64,000 nucleotides of DNA from Flavobacterium caseinilyticum. Its GTDB lineage: Bacteria; Bacteroidota; Bacteroidia; Flavobacteriales; Flavobacteriaceae. Under the pieces are notes generated by a model that was given only the letters and a program-made list of their open reading frames with translations, was not told the DNA's origin and made no database searches. This document shows positions 25,425-32,985 of this stretch, one piece after another. The stretch is from assembly GCF_004349085.1 (NCBI RefSeq), contig NZ_SMFM01000009.1, forward strand, positions 1-64,000, read 5' to 3'. Position 1 is the first letter of the stretch. Each line of letters opens with the position of its first letter. Made by a program: the position numbers and the translations under genes.

Positions 25425-26420
25425 ATGGAATGGAATAATCTTCACGAAGTACTGCGTTCGCTGTACGATGATATGATGCCACTTGCCGGTGATATGGCAG
25501 GAGTAGCTAAAGGTGTGGCCGGATTAGGCGCTTTGTTCTATGTGGCATTAAAGGTTTGGCAGGCTTTAAGCCGAGCCGAACCAATTGATATGTTTCCATT
25601 GTTACGTCCGTTTGCTTTGGGACTTTGCATTATGTTTTTCCCAACAATCGTGTTGGGAACCATCAATGCAATTCTCAATCCGATAGTAACAGGAACCCAT
25701 TCCATTCTCGAAGACCAGGTACTTGACCTCAATAAATTGCAACAGCAGAAAGACCAATTGGAATACGAAGCAATGGTAAGAAATCCCGAAACCGCATATA
25801 TGGCATCGGATGAGGAATTCGATAAGAAATTGGAGGAATTGGGCTGGTCGCCTTCTGATGTGGGAACAATGGCAGGAATGTATATGGACAGGCAAGCCTA
25901 CAAGATTGAGAAAGCAATAAAAGAATGGTTTCGCAATTTACTGGAAATACTTTTTCAGGCGGCAGCATTGGTTATTGATACTATAAGAACATTTTTTCTG
26001 ATAGTGTTGTCCATACTCGGACCAATTGCCTTTGCTATTTCCGTGTGGGACGGTTTTCAATCCACGCTCTCGCAATGGTTTACAAGGTATATAAGTGTTT
26101 ACCTCTGGCTTCCTGTTTCAGATTTGTTCAGTTCAATGTTGGCAAGGATACAATCGCTGATATTGGAACGGGACATCGAAATGCTTGCCGACCCAACCTA
26201 TATACCCGATACTTCCAATACTGTGTATATCATTTTTATGATAATTGGTATCGTGGGGTATTTTACAATTCCAACGGTAACGGGCTGGATTATTCAGGCA
26301 GGGGGTGCCGGAAACTTTACCCGTAATGTTAACCAAGCTGCAATGAAATCGGGAAATCTTGCCGGAGCCGGAGCTGGTTCAGTTGCAGGAAATATTGGTG
26401 GCAGGCTAATCAATAAGTAA
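25425..26420 (+). CDS. traJ: TraJ, polytopic T4SS membrane protein (VirB6-like)
   Basis: 331 residues with several transmembrane segments (about 30-45, 60-85, 175-205, 260-290) and a Gly/Ala-rich C-terminus (AGAGAGSVAGNIGGRLINK). N-terminus WNNLHEVLRSLYDDMMPLAGDMAGVAKGVAGLGALFYVALKVW is the usual TraJ start in these elements. It is the likely inner-membrane channel scaffold. 21 bp separates it from traK. Confidence 0.92.
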   Translation: MEWNNLHEVLRSLYDDMMPLAGDMAGVAKGVAGLGALFYVALKVWQALSRAEPIDMFPLLRPFALGLCIMFFPTIVLGTINAILNPIVTGTHSILEDQVLDLNKLQQQKDQLEYEAMVRNPETAYMASDEEFDKKLEELGWSPSDVGTMAGMYMDRQAYKIEKAIKEWFRNLLEILFQAAALVIDTIRTFFLIVLSILGPIAFAISVWDGFQSTLSQWFTRYISVYLWLPVSDLFSSMLARIQSLILERDIEMLADPTYIPDTSNTVYIIFMIIGIVGYFTIPTVTGWIIQAGGAGNFTRNVNQAAMKSGNLAGAGAGSVAGNIGGRLINK

Positions 26421-26441
26421 ACAAAATTAATCATTTAAGAA

Positions 26442-27065
26442 ATGGAATTTAAAACACTCAGAAATATCGAAAACAGCTTTAGACAGATAAGGTTGTATGC
26501 CATTGTGTTTGCCGTTCTATGCATTAGCGTTGTAGGATATGCCGTATGGCAGTCCTACAGCTTTGCAACAGAACAACGCCAAAAAATTTATGTACTGGAC
26601 AATGGAAAATCATTGATGTTGGCTCTTTCGCAAGATGCGTCCATCAACCGCCCGGTTGAGGCAAGGGAACACGTAAGACGTTTTCACGAACTCTTTTTTA
26701 CACTTGCACCCGACAAAAATGCCATTGAAAGCAATATGAAACGGGCGTTCAATCTTGCCGATAAAAGTGCCTTTGATTATTACAAAGATCTTTCCGAAAA
26801 AGGCTATTATAACCGTATCATATCGGGTAATGTACAGCAACGTATCGAGGTGGATAGTGTGGTCTGCAATTTCGACAATCATCCTTATGCAGTGCGTACT
26901 TACGCTAAGCAATTCATCATCCGTTCCAGCAATGTGACAAAGCGAAGCTTGGTAACGTCCTGTTTCCTTGTAAACTCTGTCCGTTCAGACAATAACCCGC
27001 AAGGTTTCAATATTGAAAAATTTGCCGTGGTAGAGAATAAGGACATTGAAGTTATTCAACGTTAA
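26442..27065 (+). CDS. traK: TraK, VirB8-like T4SS protein
   Basis: 207 residues: short cytosolic head (LRNIENSFRQIRLYAIVF), one membrane helix (about 19-38) and a periplasmic domain with REHVRRFHELFFTLAPDK, conserved in TraK of CTnDOT-like elements and structurally like VirB8. It links inner- and outer-membrane parts of the channel. Confidence 0.93.
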   Translation: MEFKTLRNIENSFRQIRLYAIVFAVLCISVVGYAVWQSYSFATEQRQKIYVLDNGKSLMLALSQDASINRPVEAREHVRRFHELFFTLAPDKNAIESNMKRAFNLADKSAFDYYKDLSEKGYYNRIISGNVQQRIEVDSVVCNFDNHPYAVRTYAKQFIIRSSNVTKRSLVTSCFLVNSVRSDNNPQGFNIEKFAVVENKDIEVIQR

Positions 27066-27076
27066 AATCAAAGATT

Positions 27077-27508
27077 ATGAAACAGTTACTTGATTTAGAC
27101 ACATTCGTGAAAACACTGACAGATAAAGGATACAACGGTTACTTCCAAACGGAAGCATCTTATCCTGGCAAGTTAAAAGAAAGCATTAGTGAATACTTGG
27201 AAGCCTCTCACAACGGTACAAAAAAACCGAATAGACACGAACTTTTTTTATTATCGACTTACCTCCAATGGAATGGAGATGACAAGCCGAGGATTGAATG
27301 TAATATGTGGATAAGACATGAAAACGGCATTTTCGATGTACAAAAGATGGACATTGAAAGGACAGACCGCTACGGACAACTATTGAAGAAATCAGAACTA
27401 ACAAATCTTTCAACAGGTTCGGTTCCTATATTAAAGGAAGCCGTAGCCGAAGTGTCTGAAGATCCTAAACAACACATTTCTTCCCAAAAAAGAGGGTTTA
27501 AAATGTGA
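27077..27508 (+). CDS. Unknown 143-aa protein between traK and traL
   Basis: It lies in the tra operon with 11-bp and 21-bp gaps to its neighbours, so it is very probably translated. It has no signal peptide or membrane helix. Visible features are a compact mixed fold (VKTLTDKGYNGYFQTEASYPGKLKESISEYLEA), a WNGDDKPRIECNMWIRHENGIFDV segment and a low-complexity tail. I do not recognise the family. Cytosolic location between two membrane T4SS genes suggests an element-specific accessory rather than a channel part. Confidence 0.7.
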   Translation: MKQLLDLDTFVKTLTDKGYNGYFQTEASYPGKLKESISEYLEASHNGTKKPNRHELFLLSTYLQWNGDDKPRIECNMWIRHENGIFDVQKMDIERTDRYGQLLKKSELTNLSTGSVPILKEAVAEVSEDPKQHISSQKRGFKM

Positions 27509-27529
27509 TAGCCAATAATAATTTAAGAC

Positions 27530-27817
27530 ATGAAAAAATTAAGAGCAAATATGGATAGGTATTTTAACAAGTTGGACGAACGATGGCTGGCATTACCCGT
27601 TGGAAAACAGCATAAATACACCTTATACTTTTTTATAGGCTATCTACTTCTTACCGCAGGAGTTATTTTAAAAGTATGGTATGATGCAGGCAAAGCCGAT
27701 AACAATTTGGTCATTGAGCATATCGAAAATCCTGTTCTCAAAAAGAAAGAAAGTCCTGAAAAACTGAAGGACACATTGACAACAATTTTTAAAAATAAAT
27801 TTTATGAAAGAAAATGA
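27530..27817 (+). CDS. traL: TraL (DUF3989), small T4SS membrane protein
   Basis: 95 residues with a basic N-terminus (MDRYFNKLDERWLALPVGKQHKYTLYFF), one transmembrane helix (about 30-48) and a polar periplasmic tail, as in DUF3989/TraL of conjugative transposons. Its 3' end overlaps the traM start by 14 bp, showing translational coupling. Confidence 0.85.
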   Translation: MKKLRANMDRYFNKLDERWLALPVGKQHKYTLYFFIGYLLLTAGVILKVWYDAGKADNNLVIEHIENPVLKKKESPEKLKDTLTTIFKNKFYERK

Positions 27818-29120
27818 AAAAAGGGTCAGCATTCTGGTTGAGGAAGGCGACCAAAACAAAGTATCCAACCTTACGGAGGATAAAAAGAGTGCCATTGAAC
27901 GATTTAAAAAACCACTCATTTTTGGTTTAATGGGGATTGTTTTTATTGGTTGTTTATACCTGATATTTAAACCCTCGGCAGATAAAAAAGAAATGGAAAA
28001 CATCGGACTAAACGATGCTTTTCCACAGGCTACCGAAGCAGGAATGCAGGATGATAAACAAAAAGCTTATGAGCAAGATATGCTGGAACAGAAAGACCAG
28101 GAAAGCCGAAATGCCCTAACTACGCTATCGGATTATTGGAATACCGATAGCACACAGCAGACTAAAGAAGAATTGCCCGAAGAAGACCAAAACAATGGTA
28201 TGATGACTGGAAAATCGGGCACTTCTACACTAAACAGTTACCGAAATGCACAAAGCACATTAGGTTCATTTTATCAGGATAATAACAGCGAAACACAAGA
28301 ACTACGCAGGCAATTGGACGAACTAAAAGAAAAATTGGCTGAAAAAGATATACCTGTCGGTGTAACTGTAAATGACCAATTGACGTTGATGGAAAAATCG
28401 TATCAGATGGCTTCAAAGTATCTGCCTTCGGGAGGAAATACCGAAAAACCTGTAAGCACCGACAGTGCTAGCCGAGGTTCTTCTTCAAATTCTCAGAAAG
28501 AATATTTTGTAGCATTCACACCTACAAGAAAGAAAGCTGTATCGGCTTTGTACAGAGAACCTACGGATAGTGCTTTTTTAGCCGACTGGAGCGAAAAAAA
28601 AAACCGAGGTTTCTATACTGCTGGAACAGTAGAGCAAGTCGCTCAACCAAAAAATAGCGTAAAAGCCAGCATACAGGAAACACAGACCATTATTGGCGAA
28701 AGCGGTGTACGACTGCGTTTGTTAGAACCTGCACAAACGCCAAACCGTACCATTCCGCAGGGAACAATTTTAACGGCAATCGGAAAGTTTCAAGGTGGCA
28801 GGTTACAGTTAAAAGTTACATCTATTGAGCTTGAGGGCAATATTATCCCAGTAGATATAACCATCTACGACCTCGATGGTCAGCAGGGTTTGTACGTTCC
28901 CTATTCGCCAGAACGTAATGCAGTTACCGACATCGTAGCCAATATGGGAAATGCCACAGGTTCAAGCTTCAGTATGAACTCGTCAACAGGACAACAGATT
29001 GGTTCCGACCTCAGTAAAAGTGCCGTACAAGGTATTTCGGGTTATTTCGCCAAAAAAATACGAACACCAAAAGTTACGCTAAAAGCAGGACATCAAGTTT
29101 TCCTTGTTTCTAAAAAATAA
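27804..29120 (+). CDS. traM: TraM, VirB10-like T4SS protein
   Basis: 438 residues. One membrane helix (about 38-54, PLIFGLMGIVFIGCLYLIF), a long polar Gln/Glu/Ser-rich linker with coiled-coil character (ETQELRRQLDELKEKLAEKD) and a C-terminal domain with GVRLRLLEPAQTPNRTIPQGTILTAIGKFQGGRLQLKVTSIE..., the TraM/VirB10-like fold. It spans from inner to outer membrane and joins TraK and TraN. Confidence 0.93.
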   Translation: MKENEKRVSILVEEGDQNKVSNLTEDKKSAIERFKKPLIFGLMGIVFIGCLYLIFKPSADKKEMENIGLNDAFPQATEAGMQDDKQKAYEQDMLEQKDQESRNALTTLSDYWNTDSTQQTKEELPEEDQNNGMMTGKSGTSTLNSYRNAQSTLGSFYQDNNSETQELRRQLDELKEKLAEKDIPVGVTVNDQLTLMEKSYQMASKYLPSGGNTEKPVSTDSASRGSSSNSQKEYFVAFTPTRKKAVSALYREPTDSAFLADWSEKKNRGFYTAGTVEQVAQPKNSVKASIQETQTIIGESGVRLRLLEPAQTPNRTIPQGTILTAIGKFQGGRLQLKVTSIELEGNIIPVDITIYDLDGQQGLYVPYSPERNAVTDIVANMGNATGSSFSMNSSTGQQIGSDLSKSAVQGISGYFAKKIRTPKVTLKAGHQVFLVSKK

Positions 29121-29144
29121 TATTGAACTCAAATAATTAAGAAA

Positions 29145-30038
29145 ATGAAAAATCATATAAAAACTTTTTGGGCTTTTGCCCTTATCATCGGCTTTGCCGT
29201 AAACACTTTTGCACAAGACAGTATAAAAGCACCGCTAAATTTAGGCAAGATAGAACCGTACCAAATGCAAGTAACTTATGACAAGACTACTCATTTGATT
29301 TTCCCAACCGCCATACGTTATGTGGATTTGGGAAGCGAATACCTGATTGCAGGAAAAGCAGAAGATGCGGAAAACGTACTTCGTGTAAAAGCATCGGTAA
29401 AAGATTTCGAAACGGAAACCAATTTTTCGGTCATTACAAATGACGGTCGCTTTTACAGCTTCAATGTATATTATAGTGCTTATCCGGAAGCGTTGAGTTA
29501 CGATCTGCTGACAATGCAAAAAGCAGTGGATAAGGAAAATGGAAATGATGTGCTTTTTGAAGAATTGGGTAACAATTCGCCATCATTGTCAGGTTTGCTT
29601 TTGGAAACGATTTACAAAAAAGACCAGCGAATTGTAAAGCATATCGGTGCTAAAAGTTTCGGTATTCAGTTTATCCTAAAAGGAATTTACATACACAATG
29701 GCAAATACTATTTCCATACAGAATTGAGAAACCGTACCAATGTGCCTTTCGGAATTGATTTTATCAATTTCAAAGTAGTAGATAAAAAAGTAGCCAAGCG
29801 TACCGTAGTGCAGGAAAGACCAATGATACCATTACGTACTTATAAGCCATTGAATGAGATTGGCGGGAAAGCAATCGAACAAAACGTATTCCTTTTAGAC
29901 CAGTTTACCATTGCCGATGACAAGGTTTTGCTGATTGAAATCTTTGAGAAAAACGGTGGCAGACACCAAACGCTTCAGGTAGAAAATTCGGATTTAATCA
30001 AGGCTCGTTTGGTTAATGATATGCACCTGAAATTTTAA
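29145..30038 (+). CDS. traN: TraN (DUF4138), VirB9-like T4SS protein
   Basis: 297 residues with a signal peptide ending AVNTFAQ and the conserved beta-rich body QVTYDKTTHLIFPTAIRYVDLGSEYLIAGKAEDAENVLRVKA of DUF4138/TraN. It is a periplasmic/outer-membrane partner of TraM, similar to VirB9. Operon spacing to traM is 24 bp and to traO 20 bp. Confidence 0.93.
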   Translation: MKNHIKTFWAFALIIGFAVNTFAQDSIKAPLNLGKIEPYQMQVTYDKTTHLIFPTAIRYVDLGSEYLIAGKAEDAENVLRVKASVKDFETETNFSVITNDGRFYSFNVYYSAYPEALSYDLLTMQKAVDKENGNDVLFEELGNNSPSLSGLLLETIYKKDQRIVKHIGAKSFGIQFILKGIYIHNGKYYFHTELRNRTNVPFGIDFINFKVVDKKVAKRTVVQERPMIPLRTYKPLNEIGGKAIEQNVFLLDQFTIADDKVLLIEIFEKNGGRHQTLQVENSDLIKARLVNDMHLKF

Positions 30039-30058
30039 TAACCTATTAAAACAATAAG

Positions 30059-30619
30059 ATGATAAAGTATATCCATACCGTAATGCTTGTGTTAATGGGC
30101 ATTACCGCTACACAGGCACAACGAATGTTACCTAAGCAAAAAGGCTTGGAAGTAAGTGCTGGTGTATTGTCTAATGATAAAATCGGAAACGATTATTACA
30201 TCAATGTAGCAATGACCGTAAATGGCAAAAACGGCAATTACCAATTTTGGGCGTTGGAATATACGCACCAATACCATTCTTATAAAGACTTGCGCATTCC
30301 GAAGGAAACTTATACTGCTGAAGGCGGTTACAGTTTATTCCTTTTAGGCGATGCCCGAAAAAACATAACGCTTAATACTGGAATATCTGGCGTCATCGGT
30401 TATGAAACCATCAACCGAGGCGAAGCAATGTTGGATGACGGAGCGAAAATAGTGAGTGAAGACAATTTCATTTACGGAGCTGGCGGTAGGTTGACTTTTG
30501 AAACGTATCTGTCCGACCGATTTGTATTAGTCCTGCAAGGACGTACAAAGGTTTTATGGGGTACGGATATGAAACAATTCCGACCGTCCGCAGGTGTGGG
30601 ATTAAGGTTTAACTTTTAA
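30059..30619 (+). CDS. traO: TraO, outer-membrane beta-rich conjugal protein
   Basis: 186 residues: signal peptide (IHTVMLVLMGITATQAQ), conserved start RMLPKQKGLEVSAGVL and alternating aromatic/polar strands ending GVGLRFNF, typical of a small outer-membrane barrel. Matches TraO of CTnDOT-like elements. Probably part of the outer-membrane exit of the channel. Confidence 0.9.
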   Translation: MIKYIHTVMLVLMGITATQAQRMLPKQKGLEVSAGVLSNDKIGNDYYINVAMTVNGKNGNYQFWALEYTHQYHSYKDLRIPKETYTAEGGYSLFLLGDARKNITLNTGISGVIGYETINRGEAMLDDGAKIVSEDNFIYGAGGRLTFETYLSDRFVLVLQGRTKVLWGTDMKQFRPSAGVGLRFNF

Positions 30620-30630
30620 AACGTATAATA

Positions 30631-31080
30631 ATGACAACATTTTTCAAACAATTCAAAAGAGGATTACTGCCAGTATATGTATTGCTGGTAATCCTCACAA
30701 GTTCGGTTACTTTGGTATCTTGTAGCAAAGATGATGAACTCGAAATACAGAACGATTTTCCTTTTGAAGTGCAGGTTATGCCTGTTCAAAAAGATGTATC
30801 GAATGGGCAAACCGTAGAAATAAGGATGGCGATAAAGCGAAGCGGTAATTACAGCGATACGCAATATTTTATCCGTTATTTTCAGTTTGATGGTCAGGGA
30901 ACTTTAAGATATTCTAATGAACTTGCGTACTTACCAAACGATTTATATCCTTTACCAACAGAGCAGTTCCGATTGTATTACACTTCTTCATGCACTGTGT
31001 CGCAATCATTTGATGTATGGATTTCTGATAGTTTTGGAAATGAGAAGAAACTCACTTTCCAATTCAATAGTAGCGATTAA
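30631..31080 (+). CDS. traQ: TraQ (DUF3872) lipoprotein
   Basis: 149 residues with a lipoprotein signal (LVILTSSVTLVSCSKDDELEIQNDFPFEVQVMPVQKDV) and an Ig-like beta domain (RLYYTSSCTVSQSFDVWISDSFGNEKKLTFQF) as in DUF3872/TraQ. It is the last gene of the tra operon before a strong terminator; no TraP primase gene is present between traO and traQ. Confidence 0.88.
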   Translation: MTTFFKQFKRGLLPVYVLLVILTSSVTLVSCSKDDELEIQNDFPFEVQVMPVQKDVSNGQTVEIRMAIKRSGNYSDTQYFIRYFQFDGQGTLRYSNELAYLPNDLYPLPTEQFRLYYTSSCTVSQSFDVWISDSFGNEKKLTFQFNSSD

Positions 31081-31087
31081 CAAATAA

Positions 31088-31115
31088 AATCCTGTCCACA
31101 AGACAGGATTTTTTT
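31088..31115 (+). terminator. Terminator of the tra operon
   Basis: AATCCTGTC (31088-31096) pairs perfectly with GACAGGATT (31102-31110) across a CACAA loop, followed by TTTTT. It begins 8 bp after the traQ stop codon. Confidence 0.92.
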
Positions 31116-31207
31116 ATACTACCACGCTCACATTTTATATTTTTGTGATGTAGTGAAACAAATATTTTTTTTGTAAATTCATATTTATAAATGTAATAGC
31201 TATTATT

Positions 31208-31495
31208 ATGGTTGCATCATTAGTTATAGGGATACTATTTTTGGTTTTAGGCTTGGCACTTCGCTATTGGATAAATCGTAGAAAGTTTTACAGGCGTAGT
31301 CCTATGGGTGCCGAAAGTTTTTCTTCTTACGAAAAATCGATTGGCATTAAATTCATTGAACGAGTTGGCAAATGGGTAGCCTATGCACTGATTATTTTTG
31401 GGCTATTGTCGTTATGGGTTTATTCACGCGAAAAAAATGATAATGAAAAACAGAAAGTGGAGATAGAAACCGAACCAACCGACCAACGCAGATAG
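31208..31495 (+). CDS. Small two-helix membrane protein, unknown function
   Basis: 95 residues: an N-terminal membrane helix (ASLVIGILFLVLGLALRYWI), a basic loop (NRRKFYRRSPMGAESFSSYEKS), a second helix (WVAYALIIFGLLSLWVY) and a charged tail. Similar small proteins follow the tra operon in related elements but have no established role. It has its own terminator at 31522-31556 and lies about 130 bp after the traQ terminator, so it is probably a separate unit. Confidence 0.7.
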   Translation: MVASLVIGILFLVLGLALRYWINRRKFYRRSPMGAESFSSYEKSIGIKFIERVGKWVAYALIIFGLLSLWVYSREKNDNEKQKVEIETEPTDQRR

Positions 31496-31521
31496 TGATT
31501 TTTAAAATACGGTTGTAAGAA

Positions 31522-31556
31522 AATCGGATAACCCCAAAGGGTATCCGATTTTTTTT
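31522..31556 (+). terminator. Terminator after the two-helix membrane protein
   Basis: AATCGGATAACCC (31522-) pairs with GGGTATCCGATT (to 31550) around an AAA loop, followed by a run of T. It sits about 27 bp after the stop codon of the gene ending at 31495. Confidence 0.88.
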
Positions 31557-31912
31557 GTGCCGGTTAGTAAAAGCCACATATTTCTTTTAAATGCCAACAA
31601 ATTCAAACGTTATCAATCCTTTTAAAAGCCTTTATAAATTAGATTTCATACCAAAATTGAGCAGAAATGGAAGTAATCGCAATACAGAAATCTTCATTGG
31701 ATGGAAATAAAAATGAACTGAAAGAGCCTTTAGGAATGGCGAAAAGAGAAGATAAATTACTGCCATACATCCAAATAGGGGGGGATCATTTTTAAACAAA
31801 CAGATATACTCACTGAACTAGAGCATAATTATTTAAACAATAAAGCCAGTAACTAATAGGTTTTTTGCCCCAATTGGTTTTAAAGATATGATGAGTATCT
31901 AAAGCAGTTTAG

Positions 31913-31920
31913 TATCTTTG
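31913..31920 (+). promoter_or_regulatory. Candidate -7 box TATCTTTG upstream of the rod-like structure
   Basis: TATCTTTG matches TAnnTTTG exactly, which predicts a transcription start near 31927, about 25 bp before the long inverted-repeat structure at 31953-32081. No convincing TTTG is present at the -33 position. The stretch from 31560 to this box holds no gene I can support. Confidence 0.45.
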
Positions 31921-31938
31921 TAACGAAATATAGAAAAT

Positions 31939-32081
31939 CTTAAAGTGTTTTTACTTTAAGTCCCACATTGAAAACTGGTAATTTTTAGACAACGGGACAA
32001 TAAGAAAGAACACCTATGCCATAGGCGTAGGTGCTCGCTTATTCGTTGTCGGGTATACCAGTACCTCAATGTGCGTTAAGT
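31939..32081 (+). ncRNA. Candidate rod-shaped structured RNA (extended inverted repeat)
   Basis: Six consecutive stem segments nest around one centre: ACTT(T)AA/TTAAGT (31953-31959 with 32076-32081), CACATTGA/TCAATGTG (31964 with 32073), ACTGGTA/TACCAGT (31974 with 32062), GACAACG/CGTTGTC (31988 with 32050), AATAAG/CTTATT (31999 with 32043) and CACCTATGCC/GGCGTAGGTG (32011 with 32033), with small internal loops between. The innermost stem contains a T-G mismatch that pairs only in RNA. CTTAAAGT at 31939-31946 also pairs with ACTTTAAG 31953-31960, an alternative to the outer stem. It could be a regulatory or 6S-like rod RNA, or a foldback recombination site. Direction is chosen from the promoter motif. 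Confidence 0.5.
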
Positions 32082-32142
32082 GTAGTGGTCTGCGCCTTAT
32101 TTTTTGTGCAGGGCTACATCAATTTCACAAAAGTATGATGAT

Positions 32143-32532
32143 ATGGAAACTGGTACAACACAAGAAAAAATTACCTTAGCTTTTATAAATGACAAAAGTC
32201 CAATTTTGGATATAACTTGCAACGACCTAGTTGCCTCAGGAATGGATGTTTTATTCCGCTCAGAAAATATCGAAGGCGGATTATCTCAGTTATTAACATT
32301 AAAAACACTTCCCAAAGTATGTATTATTGATCTTGATTTTTACAACAGGAATGTGCTGGCAGAACTTCAAGAATTGAGAGCACTATATCCAACAATAAAA
32401 CTTATTGCTCATAGTGATATTGATGATCAGAAAGTCGGTAAAGATTTGTTAGATATTGGTTTTTCGAGTTATTTGCTTATCGGAAGTGGTAAAGATGATT
32501 TTAGAAAAGTCGTTGAAGGGGTTATCAATTAG
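32143..32532 (+). CDS. Stand-alone response-regulator receiver-like protein
   Basis: 129 residues from the ATG at 32143 (METGTTQEKITLAFINDK); the frame is open from a TTG at 32104, which would overlap the structured region. The fold reads as a receiver domain: ITLAFINDKSPIL (strand 1), PKVCIIDLDFYNRNVLAELQELRALYPTIKLIAHSDI (strands 3-4, with the phospho-acceptor position at the DLDF aspartates) and GFSSYLLIGSGKDDFRKVVEGVIN at the end. No output domain or partner kinase lies nearby. The acidic pair expected after strand 1 is not evident, so phosphorylation is uncertain. Confidence 0.6.
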   Translation: METGTTQEKITLAFINDKSPILDITCNDLVASGMDVLFRSENIEGGLSQLLTLKTLPKVCIIDLDFYNRNVLAELQELRALYPTIKLIAHSDIDDQKVGKDLLDIGFSSYLLIGSGKDDFRKVVEGVIN

Positions 32533-32653
32533 GGACATGGTATATTAAATGATTTCTAGCCATCGAAATAGCAACAAATTTAATGAATTAAAAATATTAA
32601 TTAAAAAGTGCTAAGTCAAAAACCAAACATAATCCAGCGACGTTCTTTTGCTT

Positions 32654-32869
32654 CTCCTATGTTTGTATAATATAATCTAAGTGAGGAAAAGTGAGATAGA
32701 TTTTGCTTTAAAGAGCTTAATAGTATTTTCAAGCGAAGAAACTGCCTCTTCTTCTTTTACCTCCTATGTTTGTATAATATAATCTAAGTGAGGAAGAGTG
32801 AGAGCAGATTTTGCTTTAAATAGCTTAATAGTATATTCAAGAAAAGAAACTGCCTCCTCTTCTTTTACC
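32654..32869. repeat. Two imperfect 108-bp tandem repeats
   Basis: Unit 1 (32654-32761) and unit 2 (32762-32869) both begin CTCCTATGTTTGTATAATAT, share GATTTTGCTTTAAA and GAAACTGCCTC blocks, and end in TTCTTTTAC, with scattered substitutions between them. They are non-coding on both strands as far as I can see, and lie just upstream of the IS110-type transposase. They may be a duplicated target region, a duplicated end of the element, or repeated promoter/RNA sequence. Confidence 0.85.
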
Positions 32870-32985
32870 TTTTAGAATCTGAACAGAATGTAAGGAATTC
32901 ACCCACAAACATTGGGTTGTATAGCCAGTATATCCATTCAGGAGAAAAGATGTAGAAAGGTTATCACTTACCTAAACCAGATAAG
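32870..32985 (+). other. 5' non-coding end of the IS110 element (possible bridge RNA)
   Basis: About 115 bp between the tandem repeats and the transposase ATG has no gene. In IS110-group elements the non-coding left end upstream of the transposase carries the promoter and encodes the bridge RNA that selects donor and target. This stretch and the repeats before it are the place to expect it. No secondary structure was established by eye. Confidence 0.3.

Noticed and set aside
31953-32081. True integron attC site
   Set aside because: Only one R-box-like GTTAAGT is present, the opposite box deviates (ACTTTAAG), and there is no integron integrase; kept only as one possible reading of the structure.
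32654-32869. CRISPR array
   Set aside because: Only two long tandem units without spacers; no CRISPR-like repeat-spacer pattern was seen anywhere in the window.
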